The notes: a model not told the origin generated them from the sequence alone. Positions 7,698 to 18,469 are shown, counted from the first letter of the stretch. The stretch is DNA of 64,000 bases from Anaerohalosphaeraceae bacterium (GCA_021108375.1 JAIORA010000002.1:62001-126000), one strand, 5' to 3'. Numbers and translations: made by a program.

Positions 7698-7918
7698 CCA
7701 TTTAGCCCCCAAGCAGGCTTGGGGGTTCGTGCTTACATATTGTTTATCACTTTCCCATCGCCATTAGCCCGTAGGTCTTGCCCTGCGGGTTGCTACATAT
7801 TGTTTATCCTTTACATATCGCTGATTAGCCCTGCCATCACTATGGCAGGGTTTCCCCTATTCGGCCGGTAGGCCGAATCCATAACTCAAAACTAAAGACT
7901 CACAACTCATAACTACAA
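7698..7918. repeat. Array of three TTAGCC hairpin units plus AACTCAAAACT phrase
   Basis: Three units begin at about 7701, 7763 and 7824, a 61-62 bp period. Each is TTAGCC or ATTAGCC, a palindromic stem, then a tail like GGTTCGTGCTTACATATTG. The stems differ: CCCCCAAGC/GCTTGGGGG, CCCGTAGG/CCTGCGGG and CCCTGCCAT/ATGGCAGGG. A GGCCG/CGGCC hairpin at about 7862-7876 and the phrase AACTCAAAACTAAAGACTC at 7886 follow. Both recur in other gaps. Confidence 0.85.
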
Positions 7919-7925
7919 GAAGGCA

Positions 7926-9503
7926 CTACCTTGCGTATTCTATACAGCGAACTTCACGCAGTAGTGTAACCTTAATTTCGCCCGGATACGTCATTTCGTC
8001 TTCTATTTTCTTGGCGATATCTCTGGCCGTCTTCGTCGCGGCCTCATCGTTAATATTCTGAGCGTTTACAATCACCCGAATTTCCCGCCCTGCCTGAATA
8101 GCATAGCAGTTTTCCACACCATTGAACTGGCTGGCGATTTCCTCGAGTTTTTCCAGACGTTTGATATACCGCTCAAGCGTCTCTCGCCTTGCTCCCGGCC
8201 GGGATGCACTTACCGCGTCAGCCGCCGCGACCAAAGGTGTGTACGGGTTATCTGCCGCTATATCACCGTGATGAGCCTCGACAGCATTAAGTATTATCGA
8301 GGATTCGTTAAAGCGTTTGAGGAAGTTCGCTCCGATAGCCGGGTGCCCGCCCTCGACATCGTGGTCCATCGCCTTGCCAATGTCGTGCAAAAAGCCTGCT
8401 CGCCGTGCAATCGCCCCGTCAAGGCCGAGTTCATCAGCCATTACCTGAGCAAGAAACGCAACCTCTATCGAATGACGCAGAACGTTCTGCCCATAGCTCG
8501 TTCGATAGTTAAGCGTACCAATTTCCATTATAATTTTGTTATTCAATCCGCGAATATCGGTCTCAACGCACGCCTCTTTTCCAACCTGTATCAACTTTTG
8601 GTTCACATCTTTTTTCGTCTGCGCGACAAGCTCTTCTATTCTGCTCGGATGAATCCTGCCGTCCTGTATAAGCTTTTCCATCGACTGTCGCGCGACTTCA
8701 CGTCTAACCGGATTGAACCCGCTGATAACAATAACGCCAGGCGTATCATCAACAATCACGTCAACACCGGTAGCTTTTTCAAAGGCACGAATGTTCCGAC
8801 CCTCTCTGCCGATAATCCGCCCTTTCATATCGTCGCTGGGAATATCGATGGTCGATACTGTAACTTCGCACGTCTGGTCTGCCGCATACCGCTGAATAGC
8901 GGAAGAAAGTATTTCGCGACTCTTTTCCTCAACGGTCTCGTTTGTTTCTTCGGCCTTACGCTGAATGATTGCGTTCATCTCGTGTTCGCATTCATCTTCA
9001 AGTTTTTTGAGCAGAAGCTGACGGGCATCTTCGGCATTCATACCCGAAATTTTCAGCAATTGCGTTTTCTGCTCCGCGATTACCGTACTGACCTGCCTGT
9101 CCTTAGCCTCAACGTTTTTAACTCTCTGACCAAGGCTCTGCTCAGACTGCAAGAGTTTCTTTTCTCTTTCTTCGACCTGCTCTTTCTGACGGTCAAGGGC
9201 ATCTTCGTGTTTACTCAGCCTGCGTTCAGCCGCTCGCAGTTCGTTTTTCGATTTATCGACATCCTCTGCCAGTTTTTCTTTTCTTTTGATAGTCTCTGCC
9301 GCCGCCTCAAGCCTTGCCGATTTTAAGATATTCTCAGCTTCAACATTGGCATTTTCGATTTTTTTCTGTAGGTCATTCGTAGCATTCTTTGTTTTTATTT
9401 TCGAGACAATCGCCTTAACAACAAGAGCAATAATGCTGCCGGCAAGAATCCCGATCGCTAAATAAAGAACGTTGGCAAGGGGAGCTTGTGCTAAAATAGC
9501 CAT
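7926..9503 (-). CDS. rny: Ribonuclease Y
   Basis: RNase Y is a membrane-anchored endoribonuclease that starts mRNA decay. The protein has an N-terminal transmembrane helix (about residues 10-30, [17 protein letters not shown]), a long charged coiled coil (about 35-200), a KH domain containing [19 protein letters not shown], and an HD domain with [18 protein letters not shown], where the His-Asp pair binds metal. The C-terminus ends in the family segment [17 protein letters not shown] choose the ATG at 9501-9503, giving 525 residues, because GGAAAGG lies 7-13 nt before it. The frame also extends to 9554 without a ribosome binding site. A promoter about 450 nt upstream implies a long leader. 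A YmdB-type gene follows. Confidence 0.96.
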   Translation of the reverse strand: MAILAQAPLANVLYLAIGILAGSIIALVVKAIVSKIKTKNATNDLQKKIENANVEAENILKSARLEAAAETIKRKEKLAEDVDKSKNELRAAERRLSKHEDALDRQKEQVEEREKKLLQSEQSLGQRVKNVEAKDRQVSTVIAEQKTQLLKISGMNAEDARQLLLKKLEDECEHEMNAIIQRKAEETNETVEEKSREILSSAIQRYAADQTCEVTVSTIDIPSDDMKGRIIGREGRNIRAFEKATGVDVIVDDTPGVIVISGFNPVRREVARQSMEKLIQDGRIHPSRIEELVAQTKKDVNQKLIQVGKEACVETDIRGLNNKIIMEIGTLNYRTSYGQNVLRHSIEVAFLAQVMADELGLDGAIARRAGFLHDIGKAMDHDVEGGHPAIGANFLKRFNESSIILNAVEAHHGDIAADNPYTPLVAAADAVSASRPGARRETLERYIKRLEKLEEIASQFNGVENCYAIQAGREIRVIVNAQNINDEAATKTARDIAKKIEDEMTYPGEIKVTLLREVRCIEYAR

Positions 9504-9953
9504 CTTTTTGAACCTTTCCAGTATATAATGTTTATAGTAAGGTAAACACGACATACGGACAAATTCGGAAAAGGCAGCAATAGCTACAAAAGAATTGTAT
9601 TATGAGTTTTCAGAAATCCGTTTCAGTAATTTTAGCACAAATTGACACCGGCTATCAGCACCCAGGCTGATTCCAGGCGACTGCGGCATCTTTCAGATGC
9701 GCAATTTCGCCGCAAAATTTACAAACCCTCTTTGCTGAAGAAAAATTTATGCTTTTCATTATCTAAACTTCTTTTCTCATAATTCACCTTTTCGCTGTGA
9801 ATTGCCGACTTGAGCATCTTTTATAGACCTCTATCGCCGCCAAATTCCAGCTTACGGTGCTTTTGTAACGTTATACTGCTCAATTAACCGACCCAAAAAC
9901 CCCGAATCGGCCCGTTATCCGCTGCAAACCGCATCGATTTGCACTCGTGATAC
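9504..9953 (-). other. Long 5' leader of rny
   Basis: No gene is visible here. Reading on the minus strand from the predicted start near 9953, the region contains several short hairpins: CCGA/TCGG near 9890-9912, AATTCAC/GTGAATT at about 9780-9802, and GCATCT/AGATGC at about 9686-9700. Their number suggests a structured leader, but I cannot match it to a known RNA. Confidence 0.45.
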
Positions 9954-9959
9954 ACATAT

Positions 9960-9988
9960 ATAATAGATATTAGGCCTCGACTCGTCAA
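9960..9988 (-). promoter_or_regulatory. Promoter, likely for rny
   Basis: On the minus strand TTGACG (9983-9988) and TATTAT (9960-9965) are 17 bp apart. No gene lies between this point and rny. Confidence 0.65.
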
Positions 9989-10014
9989 GTTAAAAATCAG
10001 CCCCGCACAAGTTT

Positions 10015-10315
10015 AATCGCCCGCATCGCCATTTAGAAGCCGAGCAACGTAAGTCGCCGGAATACTTTCTGTCATTGCGAGCGCAGCGTGGCAATCTCGA
10101 CCTTCCATATGACTTATCCCACCCACATCGCCATTTAGCCATCGCCCCCTGCCCGACGGTTCGTGCTTACATATTTTCTATCCCGCCCGCACAAGACTTT
10201 GTCATTCCCGTGAAAACGGGAATCCATTTTTTCCTCTGTACTCTCTGTGTCCTCTGTGGCTAAAAAAATCTGTGTTAATCCGTGTCTAAACTTTTGTGTC
10301 TTTGGGTCTTTGTGG
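10015..10315. repeat. Mixed short repeats downstream of icd
   Basis: This gap holds a degenerate GCCGAG hairpin with a GTAA loop (about 10033-10060) and a GTCATTGCGAGCGCAGCGTGGCAATCTC unit (10073-10100). It also has a TTTAGCC unit (about 10135-10170), an ATTCCCGT-GAAA-ACGGGAAT hairpin (10204-10223), and the degenerate phrases CTCTGTGTCCTCTGTGGC and AATCTGTGTTAATCCGTGTC. The last phrases continue into the 3' end of icd. Confidence 0.8.
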
Positions 10316-12972
<2,657 letters not shown>

Positions 12973-13200
12973 CTGTCATTGCGAGGCCGTACTTTTTATT
13001 AAAAGTCCATCCCGATTTATCGGGATTCCTTAACTCAAAACTAAAGATTCAAGACTCATAACTATTTTTTTGTCATACCCGCGAAAGCGGGTATCCATTT
13101 TTTACTTTTTTAAAATCTGTGTTAATCTGTGTCTAATTAAATAAATCGGTCTCGGCCAAAAGCGGATTCCTCAACTCAAAACTAAAGACTCATAACTCAT
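12973..13200. repeat. GTCATTGCGAGG, AACTCAAAACT and GAAA-hairpin repeats
   Basis: The units are GTCATTGCGAGG with AAAAGTCCATCCCGATTTATCGGG (12975-13022), AACTCAAAACTAAAGATTC (about 13032 onward), a perfect ATACCCGC-GAAA-GCGGGTAT hairpin (13075-13094), AAATCTGTGTTAATCTGTG (about 13110) and a second AACTCAAAACTAAAGACTC copy (about 13174). No gene is visible. Confidence 0.8.
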
Positions 13201-13202
13201 AA

Positions 13203-13811
13203 CTATTTCAGTTGTCTTTGCGTGGTTAAAACTTTGCCTGTCAGGTGGTCGTTGAATTTAACTTTCAGTGTGAACTCGCCGTTTTCGGTTTCAATTCCGT
13301 TCAAATCGAATTCGAGTTTGAAGTAATTCGTCATAAACGTTCCCGACCAGGCCTTTTTGAGGGTCTCTGCGCCGGCTTGCCATTTTCCGATGAGCGCTTC
13401 GCTCGGCTCAGCATTTAGATTCCAAAGCTCAACTTCGCAACTGCCCGCTGCCTTTATCGCGTCCCCAATATCATCGATGGTTCGCAGATAGATTCGCAGG
13501 TCATCTTTCACGTTGTCTTTATCGCTGTCGTAAAGTCCGCACCTACGGGTAAGTTCAATTCTCGACAGCCTCGTGATAGCGTCATATTTAAGAGATTCGT
13601 CAAGGTTTGTCAGCGATGTGATTTCTTCTTTGAGCCGGGCATTTTCAGCGATGAGTTTTTCGTTGGCGTTTTCGAGTTGTTTTTGTGCAAGGAAAGCTTC
13701 ATCCTGCTGGTTGGCCTGTTTCGCTTTTTGGCTCTCTGCGCATCCGCCGATAAGTAACAAAAGGGTGCAGAATACAGGTGTTAAGATTATTAAATAAAAT
13801 CCGTTTCGCAT
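13203..13811 (-). CDS. Predicted coiled-coil lipoprotein of unknown function
   Basis: This 202-residue protein starts with a lipoprotein signal peptide: a hydrophobic stretch followed by LIGGC, so Cys24 would be lipidated after cleavage. Residues about 25-75 form a charged, Gln/Lys/Glu-rich coiled coil with heptad character (KLIAENARLKEEITSL). The C-terminal 120 residues look like a compact beta domain (ELWNLNAEPSEALIGKW, FKLEFDLNGIE, FTLKVKFND). I do not recognise the family. The ATG at 13811 has GGGAGA about 9 nt upstream. It follows the tig-clpP-clpP cluster on the same strand with a 46-bp gap, so it may be transcribed with it. Location would be the inner face of an outer membrane or the periplasmic face of the cytoplasmic membrane. 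Confidence 0.75.
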   Translation of the reverse strand: MRNGFYLIILTPVFCTLLLLIGGCAESQKAKQANQQDEAFLAQKQLENANEKLIAENARLKEEITSLTNLDESLKYDAITRLSRIELTRRCGLYDSDKDNVKDDLRIYLRTIDDIGDAIKAAGSCEVELWNLNAEPSEALIGKWQAGAETLKKAWSGTFMTNYFKLEFDLNGIETENGEFTLKVKFNDHLTGKVLTTQRQLK

Positions 13812-13857
13812 TCTTGTAAGTCTCCCTGACTTTTTTACATCATCTTACCCGACCGTT

Positions 13858-14487
13858 CTAATCGTCGCTTTTAGCGACAGGCCCGTCCGGTGCTTTTTCG
13901 AGAATTTCATCTGCAAGGCCATAGCTAATCGATTCGCCGGCTTCGAGCCATAAGTTTCTGTCGCAGTCAGCCTCGATTTTGCCCGCATCCTTGCCAGTAC
14001 TCTCAGCGAGTATATTGTAGAGTCTGCTCCTGAGCCTTATAATTTCGTTCGCCTGAATTTCGAGGTCGGTGGCGGCCCCTTCTACAACGCCGCTAATCAA
14101 AGGCTGGTGCAGCAGAATTCTGCTGTTGTTGAGCATAAAGCGTTTGCCTTTTGTTCCGCCTGTAAACAGAATCGCACCCATACTCGCCGCTTGTCCGATA
14201 CAGTAAGTTGCGACATCGCACCGCAAAAACCTCATCGTGTCATAAATCGCCAGCCCCGCCGTAACGCTTCCGCCGGGCGAATTGATATAAAAGCTGACAT
14301 CGCTTTTGTTGTCCTCATTGCTGAGAAACAGCATCTGTGCGATTATAAGGTTGGCCGTATCGTCATCTACCGGCCCGCCGAGAAAGATGATTCTGTCTTT
14401 CAGCAGACGCGAATAAATATCATAAGCACGTTCACCTCTGCCGCTTTTTTCGATAACCATTGGTACAAGAGCCTGATTCACAGTCAT
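13858..14487 (-). CDS. clpP: ClpP-like protease subunit with Asn in place of the catalytic Asp
   Basis: ClpP forms the tetradecameric peptidase barrel used by ClpX/ClpA/ClpC. This 209-residue copy has the oxyanion strand [18 protein letters not shown], the nucleophile region [10 protein letters not shown] (Ser of ASM), and the His in RILLHQPL. Aligned with the family segment TERDRF, the third triad position reads CDRNLW, so the catalytic Asp is Asn178. A similar Asn is known in ClpP1 of Listeria, which works in mixed complexes with a second ClpP. The second clpP lies 49 nt upstream in the same operon and has a complete triad, so a heteromeric ClpP1P2 is a reasonable inference. The C-terminus has a short charged tail. 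Confidence 0.93.
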   Translation of the reverse strand: MTVNQALVPMVIEKSGRGERAYDIYSRLLKDRIIFLGGPVDDDTANLIIAQMLFLSNEDNKSDVSFYINSPGGSVTAGLAIYDTMRFLRCDVATYCIGQAASMGAILFTGGTKGKRFMLNNSRILLHQPLISGVVEGAATDLEIQANEIIRLRSRLYNILAESTGKDAGKIEADCDRNLWLEAGESISYGLADEILEKAPDGPVAKSDD

Positions 14488-14536
14488 TTTATCCTCGCAA
14501 TTGCGTGGTCTATAAATTTTGGAAGAATTTTAAATT

Positions 14537-15175
14537 CTATTTTTTATTTTTTTTATCGTCGATAACTTCGGCGAGCACTTCGTCGATAATTCCGTACTCC
14601 AGTGCTTCCTGAGCGGTCATATACCTATCCCGTTCGGTTTCGGCGGCAATCTTTTCGATAGCGGTACCGGTTTTTTCCGCCAGCACTTCGTTAATCATCT
14701 TCTTGGCTTTGATAATTTCCTCAGCCTGAATTTTGATATCCGATGCTTGGCCGGTAACTCCGCCCCAGGGCTGGTGCAGCATTATCTTCGCGTGCGGCAG
14801 AGCGTGTCGCTTACCTTTTTCGCCGGCTGCCAGAACTATCGCACCACCCGATTGTGCCCTGCCGATGCAAAAAGTCGAGACAGGTGAGCCGATGAATTGC
14901 ATCGTATCATAAATCGCCATCGTATCATCAACGCTTCCGCCGGGCGAATTGATATAGAGACTAATTTCGCTGCCGCGTTTGGTGTTGTCCAGATACAGCA
15001 GTTTCATAATTACCGTCGTCGCCATCGAATAGTTTATTTCGCCAATCATAAACACAATCCGATTCTCCAGCAGCATATCGTCGAGCGTCATCTCGCGTGT
15101 CCGCTGATACCCCTGCGCTTGGTTACGAATGTCCATCGGGTTAACGATTCCGCTTTTTACCGGCTCTATAATCAT
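14537..15175 (-). CDS. clpP: ATP-dependent Clp protease proteolytic subunit (complete triad)
   Basis: This 212-residue ClpP has [18 protein letters not shown], the nucleophile motif CIGRAQSGGA (Ser followed by Gly where most ClpPs have Met), HAKIMLHQPWGG with the catalytic His, and TERDRYMTAQEALEYG with the catalytic Asp. The last residues are basic (DDKKNKK). It is downstream of tig and upstream of a second clpP that has Asn at the Asp position. The tig-clpP order is common in bacteria and links chaperoning of nascent chains to proteolysis. A 161-bp MITE-like element lies in the gap between tig and this gene, so the two may no longer be strongly co-transcribed. Confidence 0.95.
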   Translation of the reverse strand: MIIEPVKSGIVNPMDIRNQAQGYQRTREMTLDDMLLENRIVFMIGEINYSMATTVIMKLLYLDNTKRGSEISLYINSPGGSVDDTMAIYDTMQFIGSPVSTFCIGRAQSGGAIVLAAGEKGKRHALPHAKIMLHQPWGGVTGQASDIKIQAEEIIKAKKMINEVLAEKTGTAIEKIAAETERDRYMTAQEALEYGIIDEVLAEVIDDKKNKK

Positions 15176-15203
15176 TTACGTTTCCTCAATTACTCAAACT
15201 AAA

Positions 15204-15364
15204 GGGAACCTCTAAAAATTCATTTTGGCGAACAAGCGAACCTTTTTGCCGATGGACTGCGTCAGACAAAAGCCGCTTTATCTACGGATAAAGCTGATTT
15301 GTCTTCCTTGCCATCGGACAAAAATTTTCTACTTGTCGCTCAAAAGCAATTATTAGAGCTACCC
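15204..15364. mobile_element. 161-bp MITE-like element, copy 1
   Basis: The element begins GGGAACCTCTAAAAATT and its other end, read inward, is GGGTAGCTCTAATAATT, so the ends are imperfect inverted repeats of about 16 bp. It is flanked by TAAA (15200-15203) and TAAA (15365-15368). The interior folds into a long hairpin: GCCGATGG/CCATCGG, AGACAAA/TTTGTCT, and a central GCTTTATC-TACG-GATAAAGC. It has no transposase and lies between tig and clpP. Confidence 0.88.
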
Positions 15365-15401
15365 TAAAAAATATGCCTTAGATTAACAGTATCGGCTGAT
15401 T

Positions 15402-16916
15402 TTAGTCGCTACTTTTCTTTTTTGACGTGGTTTTCTTCTTAGAAACCGTCTTTTTTTTGCTGCTTGTGGCTTTTTCAGCCTTTTCCGTCTTTTTGGCAGC
15501 TGGCTTTGCGGTCGCCTTTTTCACTGTTTTCTTAGTCGTAGTCTTCTTGGTGGCAGTTTTCTTCGCAGCCTTTTCCGGCTCAACTTCGGTTATCTTGGCC
15601 GATTCCAGTAGCTTGTCGATACATTTCTGCTCGCGAATTTCCAAAACCGCCTGACTCAGCGAGCCATCTTTGGACATCTGTTCTCTCATCTTTTCTGGAC
15701 GCATCTGCTTGTACATCGCCATCTGAGCGATGTAACCGTTGACCTCTTCGTCGCTGGTCTGAATCTCGAACTTACGCGCGATTTCGTCGATAATGAAGAA
15801 GCTCTTGAGCTGATTCTTTGCCTGCTCTTCGCTGGAGGCCTTAAGCTCATCGAGCTGCTCAACAACTTCGGCAGCTTGGGTACCTTGCTGCAATAGTTTC
15901 ATATACTGCCTCTGCAACAACTGCTGCGACTGGTCAGCGACAACGCTTGCCGGCAAATCGAAATCGACCTTGTCCAAGAGATATTTATGTACCGCTGCCT
16001 GCATTGCCTGGCGAACCTGACCTTCGAGCTGCTGCTGACTCCTCTGGCGGATTGCGTCCTTAAGGTCATCAAGGTCTTTCACACCGAACTTCTCAAAGAA
16101 ATCGTCGTTCATTTCCGCCGCGATAAGCTCTTTCACATCGCCGACCTTAATTTCGACATCGACTTTCTTGCCGCGATATGCTTCATCGAAAAATGTTTCC
16201 GGTATTTCGACAGTTGTTTTCTTTGTATCGCCGGACTTGGCACCTTTAAGCACTTTTACAAGGCCTTCAATCGGCACCTTCCACGCGAACCCGCGGTCTC
16301 TGACAGCGATTTCGACGTTGTTCTTACTATCCTCGTCGTCATCTGTCTTTAGCGTAACGTCGGCGATGACCTGGTCGTCTTCTTTAACCGGGCCGTCTTT
16401 AGGCTTCCACGTTCCGAGCCTCTTTTGCAGTTCGCCAACTTCGGCCTCGACAGCGTCATCGCTGACTTCCATCTTAGGCTTATCGACCGGAATACCTTCC
16501 AGTTCCGGCAACTTGAACGTAGGCCTGACTTCGACTTCAAACTCGAATTTCATTGCGCCTTCTTCCGGCAGCACGATGTCGGCGTGATTGATGTCCGGCT
16601 CGCCGAGTGAGTCAATTTCGTTATCCTTTATTGCCTCTTCGCTTGCCTCTGCCAGAAGTGTCAGTTTGGTTTGTTCGAGAACGTCTTTTCCGAACCGTTT
16701 TTCGAGCAGCCTTTGCGGTGCTCTGCCTTTGCGGAAGCCGGGGATTTCAGCATCACGTCGCAACTGCGAGTATTGCTTGCTGAGGGTCTCCTGGATTTTT
16801 TCTCTTGGGACTTCGATACTGATTTTCTTCTTGCACGGGCCGGAATCTTCGACCGTTACGATATTTTTGATTTCAGCTTGTTTTTCTTCGTTGGCCTTAT
16901 CTGCTTTTTTTGCCAT
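15402..16916 (-). CDS. tig: Trigger factor with long lysine-rich tail
   Basis: Trigger factor is the ribosome-bound chaperone for nascent chains. The N-terminal ribosome-binding domain has IPGFRKGRAPQRLLEKRFG. The middle domain is FKBP-like but degenerate (about residues 170-260), and the C-terminal chaperone arms follow. At 504 residues it is longer than usual because the last 59 residues (about 446-504) form a tail of Lys, Thr, Ala and Ser with 23 lysines, in repeats such as KKTATKKTTTKK, resembling histone H1-like tails. Such a tail could strengthen contact with rRNA or bind nucleic acid; this is inference. The ATG at 16916 has TAGGAG upstream. clpP genes follow on the same strand after a MITE-like insertion. 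Confidence 0.95.
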   Translation of the reverse strand: MAKKADKANEEKQAEIKNIVTVEDSGPCKKKISIEVPREKIQETLSKQYSQLRRDAEIPGFRKGRAPQRLLEKRFGKDVLEQTKLTLLAEASEEAIKDNEIDSLGEPDINHADIVLPEEGAMKFEFEVEVRPTFKLPELEGIPVDKPKMEVSDDAVEAEVGELQKRLGTWKPKDGPVKEDDQVIADVTLKTDDDEDSKNNVEIAVRDRGFAWKVPIEGLVKVLKGAKSGDTKKTTVEIPETFFDEAYRGKKVDVEIKVGDVKELIAAEMNDDFFEKFGVKDLDDLKDAIRQRSQQQLEGQVRQAMQAAVHKYLLDKVDFDLPASVVADQSQQLLQRQYMKLLQQGTQAAEVVEQLDELKASSEEQAKNQLKSFFIIDEIARKFEIQTSDEEVNGYIAQMAMYKQMRPEKMREQMSKDGSLSQAVLEIREQKCIDKLLESAKITEVEPEKAAKKTATKKTTTKKTVKKATAKPAAKKTEKAEKATSSKKKTVSKKKTTSKKKSSD

Positions 16917-17034
16917 TTTGAACTGCTCCTAACGTTATTTAAAAAATGTAGAATTTTGTATTTTGTTTTTATTTAACCGCGGATTTTGCTGATTACACGG
17001 CTTTTTTTATCTTTGTGTTCTCTGTGGCTAAACG

Positions 17035-17071
17035 AAAAAAGCCCCGCGGACTTTTAATATGTCCCGAAGCC
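17035..17071 (-). terminator. Probable terminator after tRNA-Gly
   Basis: On the minus strand GGCTTCGGGAC and GTCCGCGGGGC form an imperfect hairpin around an A/T-rich loop, and the stem runs into a T-run. It lies between tRNA-Gly and tig. Confidence 0.6.
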
Positions 17072-17131
17072 TTATGGCAACTTCCAAACATATCAATAAC
17101 CTGCGCCTGACTAACGAGTTAGCCGATACCT

Positions 17132-17203
17132 TACTGATACTATATTAAGTACTGATACTATTTTAAGTACTGATACTATTTTAAGTACTGATACTATTTT
17201 AAA
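17132..17203. repeat. Four tandem 18-bp repeats at the 3' end of tRNA-Gly
   Basis: TACTGATACTATTTTAAG is repeated four times head to tail (17132, 17150, 17168, 17186). The first copy has one changed base and the last ends in A. The array touches the discriminator position of the tRNA gene. Confidence 0.95.
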
Positions 17204-17274
17204 GCGGGTGATGAGATTCGAACTCACGACAGCCACGTTGGCAACGTGACGCTCTACCACTGAGCTACACCCGC
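17203..17274 (-). tRNA. tRNA-Gly (anticodon GCC)
   Basis: The minus strand reads GCGGGTG acceptor, GCTCAGTGGTAGAGC D arm, TCACG-TTGCCAA-CGTGG anticodon arm with anticodon GCC, GTGAG-TTCGAAT-CTCAT T arm, CACCCGC, and U73. CCA is not encoded. A promoter (17288-17315) precedes it. Confidence 0.97.
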
Positions 17275-17287
17275 GGGTAGGGTTGTG

Positions 17288-17315
17288 AGTATAAGGATTT
17301 TGGGGGGCGTTTCAA
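17288..17315 (-). promoter_or_regulatory. Promoter of tRNA-Gly
   Basis: On the minus strand TTGAAA (17310-17315) and TATACT (17288-17293) are separated by 16 bp. The predicted start is a few bases before the tRNA 5' end. Confidence 0.65.
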
Positions 17316-17458
17316 GCGTTTTTTTTCGTTTTTTTCATCGATATCTATCGTAAATGGAAACTAAGTAGCAATTTCTTTCGGAAGTATGTACTTGACACAC
17401 AGTTGAAAAGATTGAAGCCATTTCAGATTGTTATCCCTTTTGGATAATCAGTTATCAG

Positions 17459-17914
17459 TTAAGGAGTGGCTGGACTTGGACGGCGAATAGAAAATTTTTG
17501 GTTGGGATAATCTATTTTTAAGACAAAATTAGTCAAGAAGTTTCTTGTGCCGAGAATAAAGTTTTGGCAACCAACAAGGTAATCTATTGGAGTATTCTTG
17601 ATGGTGTACAGCACTTTAGTCGTTGGTAGTCCGACAGAATCTATTTCCAAAATTTCTATTGTTGAAGTGTGGGGATAAGCCAAGGCGGGGGTATTTACGC
17701 CATGGATAACTTTGGGTTTTACGGTTGTTAGGTTGTGTCCTAAGGCTTGCGCAGCGCTTGCTGGAAACACACAATCATCCGCTCCAGTATCTACAAGAGC
17801 CATAAACTTAACAGGCGATATTTCAGGGTGGTCAGGATTAGATATCCTTATCCACAACATAGGCCTCGTTATGTCAGATGCAACGATGGTAAACGGATAA
17901 TTTTGTATGGGCAT
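17459..17914 (-). CDS. Retropepsin-like aspartic protease domain protein
   Basis: This 151-residue protein is a single-domain pepsin-like fold of the retropepsin type, which works as a dimer. The active-site motif is ALVDTGADDCVFP (Asp-Thr-Gly-Ala). It is followed by strands including VIHGVNTPALAYPH, where a Gly substitutes in the flap region, and LVGCQNFILGTRNFL near the C-terminus, the family Leu-Gly-x-x-Phe-Leu segment. It starts 3 nt after the stop of a DUF5678 gene, so the two are translated together. The substrate is unknown. The pair has its own consensus promoter (18239-18268) and is separated from both neighbours by long gaps, a layout typical of small accessory modules. Confidence 0.82.
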   Translation of the reverse strand: MPIQNYPFTIVASDITRPMLWIRISNPDHPEISPVKFMALVDTGADDCVFPASAAQALGHNLTTVKPKVIHGVNTPALAYPHTSTIEILEIDSVGLPTTKVLYTIKNTPIDYLVGCQNFILGTRNFLTNFVLKIDYPNQKFSIRRPSPATP

Positions 17915-17917
17915 AAA

Positions 17918-18106
17918 TCAATAAATATAGGCTGTGTTATCTTTTGGAACAAAGACAACAGCGGGTTCGCCTACACCCTTTCCTCTCGCTTTATTGATCA
18001 CATCGCCAACATCTTCACCAAAAGCAACGACATCTTTCCCCTTTAACGGGTCAAAAGCGACATATTTACCCTGATATCTTTTGTCAGCAACTAAAACCTG
18101 TGACAT
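17918..18106 (-). CDS. Small DUF5678-like protein
   Basis: The protein has 62 residues from the ATG at 18104-18106. Most of its length, GKYVAFDPLKGKDVVAFGED followed by a helix and a final strand (AVVFVPKD), looks like the DUF5678 domain, whose function is unknown. I choose this start because GGAG lies 8 nt before it; an in-frame ATG five codons upstream has only a GG too close to it. It is co-transcribed with the retropepsin-like gene (3 nt apart). Proteins of this type are often paired with small enzymes or toxins. A toxin-antitoxin or substrate-adaptor role is speculation. Confidence 0.7.
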   Translation of the reverse strand: MSQVLVADKRYQGKYVAFDPLKGKDVVAFGEDVGDVINKARGKGVGEPAVVFVPKDNTAYIY

Positions 18107-18238
18107 TTCTGAACTCTCCATCCTACTGGTATCGTCTTTTTTTCGTATATCCTTTAAATATGGGAATAGACACTCCTATATCATGGAGCCGCCACGCAAG
18201 ATTGTTGCATTCTCCTGCTCTTCCATCCTCAACACCGC

Positions 18239-18268
18239 ATTATACATAGCTTGGCTATCAATTGTCAA
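18239..18268 (-). promoter_or_regulatory. Promoter of the DUF5678/retropepsin pair
   Basis: On the minus strand TTGACA (18263-18268) and TATAAT (18239-18244) are both perfect, with an 18-bp spacer. The leader to the first ATG is about 125 nt and contains a short open frame with no recognisable domain. Between here and accD (18269-18517) I see only the hairpin repeat at 18470-18495. Confidence 0.8.
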
Positions 18269-18469
18269 GAATAATGCTTCTTAGGCATCATAACCGCTTG
18301 CTCTGACTGCGCTTAGCGGCTTTTGCGGGTTGATTCACTTTACATTATAAACAGAACTTTCCACCAATAACAATAGAAGTATAGTAAATTTTGGCAATTA
18401 GTCAAGTCTCTACTGGTATCCAAATGCTCATCATAAAAGGCACCCGATACTTTTTTACTAACGCACAAA

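Noticed and set aside
8268-9326. 352-codon open frame antisense to rny
   Set aside because: It overlaps a strongly conserved gene, has no recognisable domain, no ribosome site, and its length follows from codon bias of the coiled-coil region.
17132-17203. Four 18-bp repeats as a mini-CRISPR
   Set aside because: The repeats are directly adjacent without spacers.
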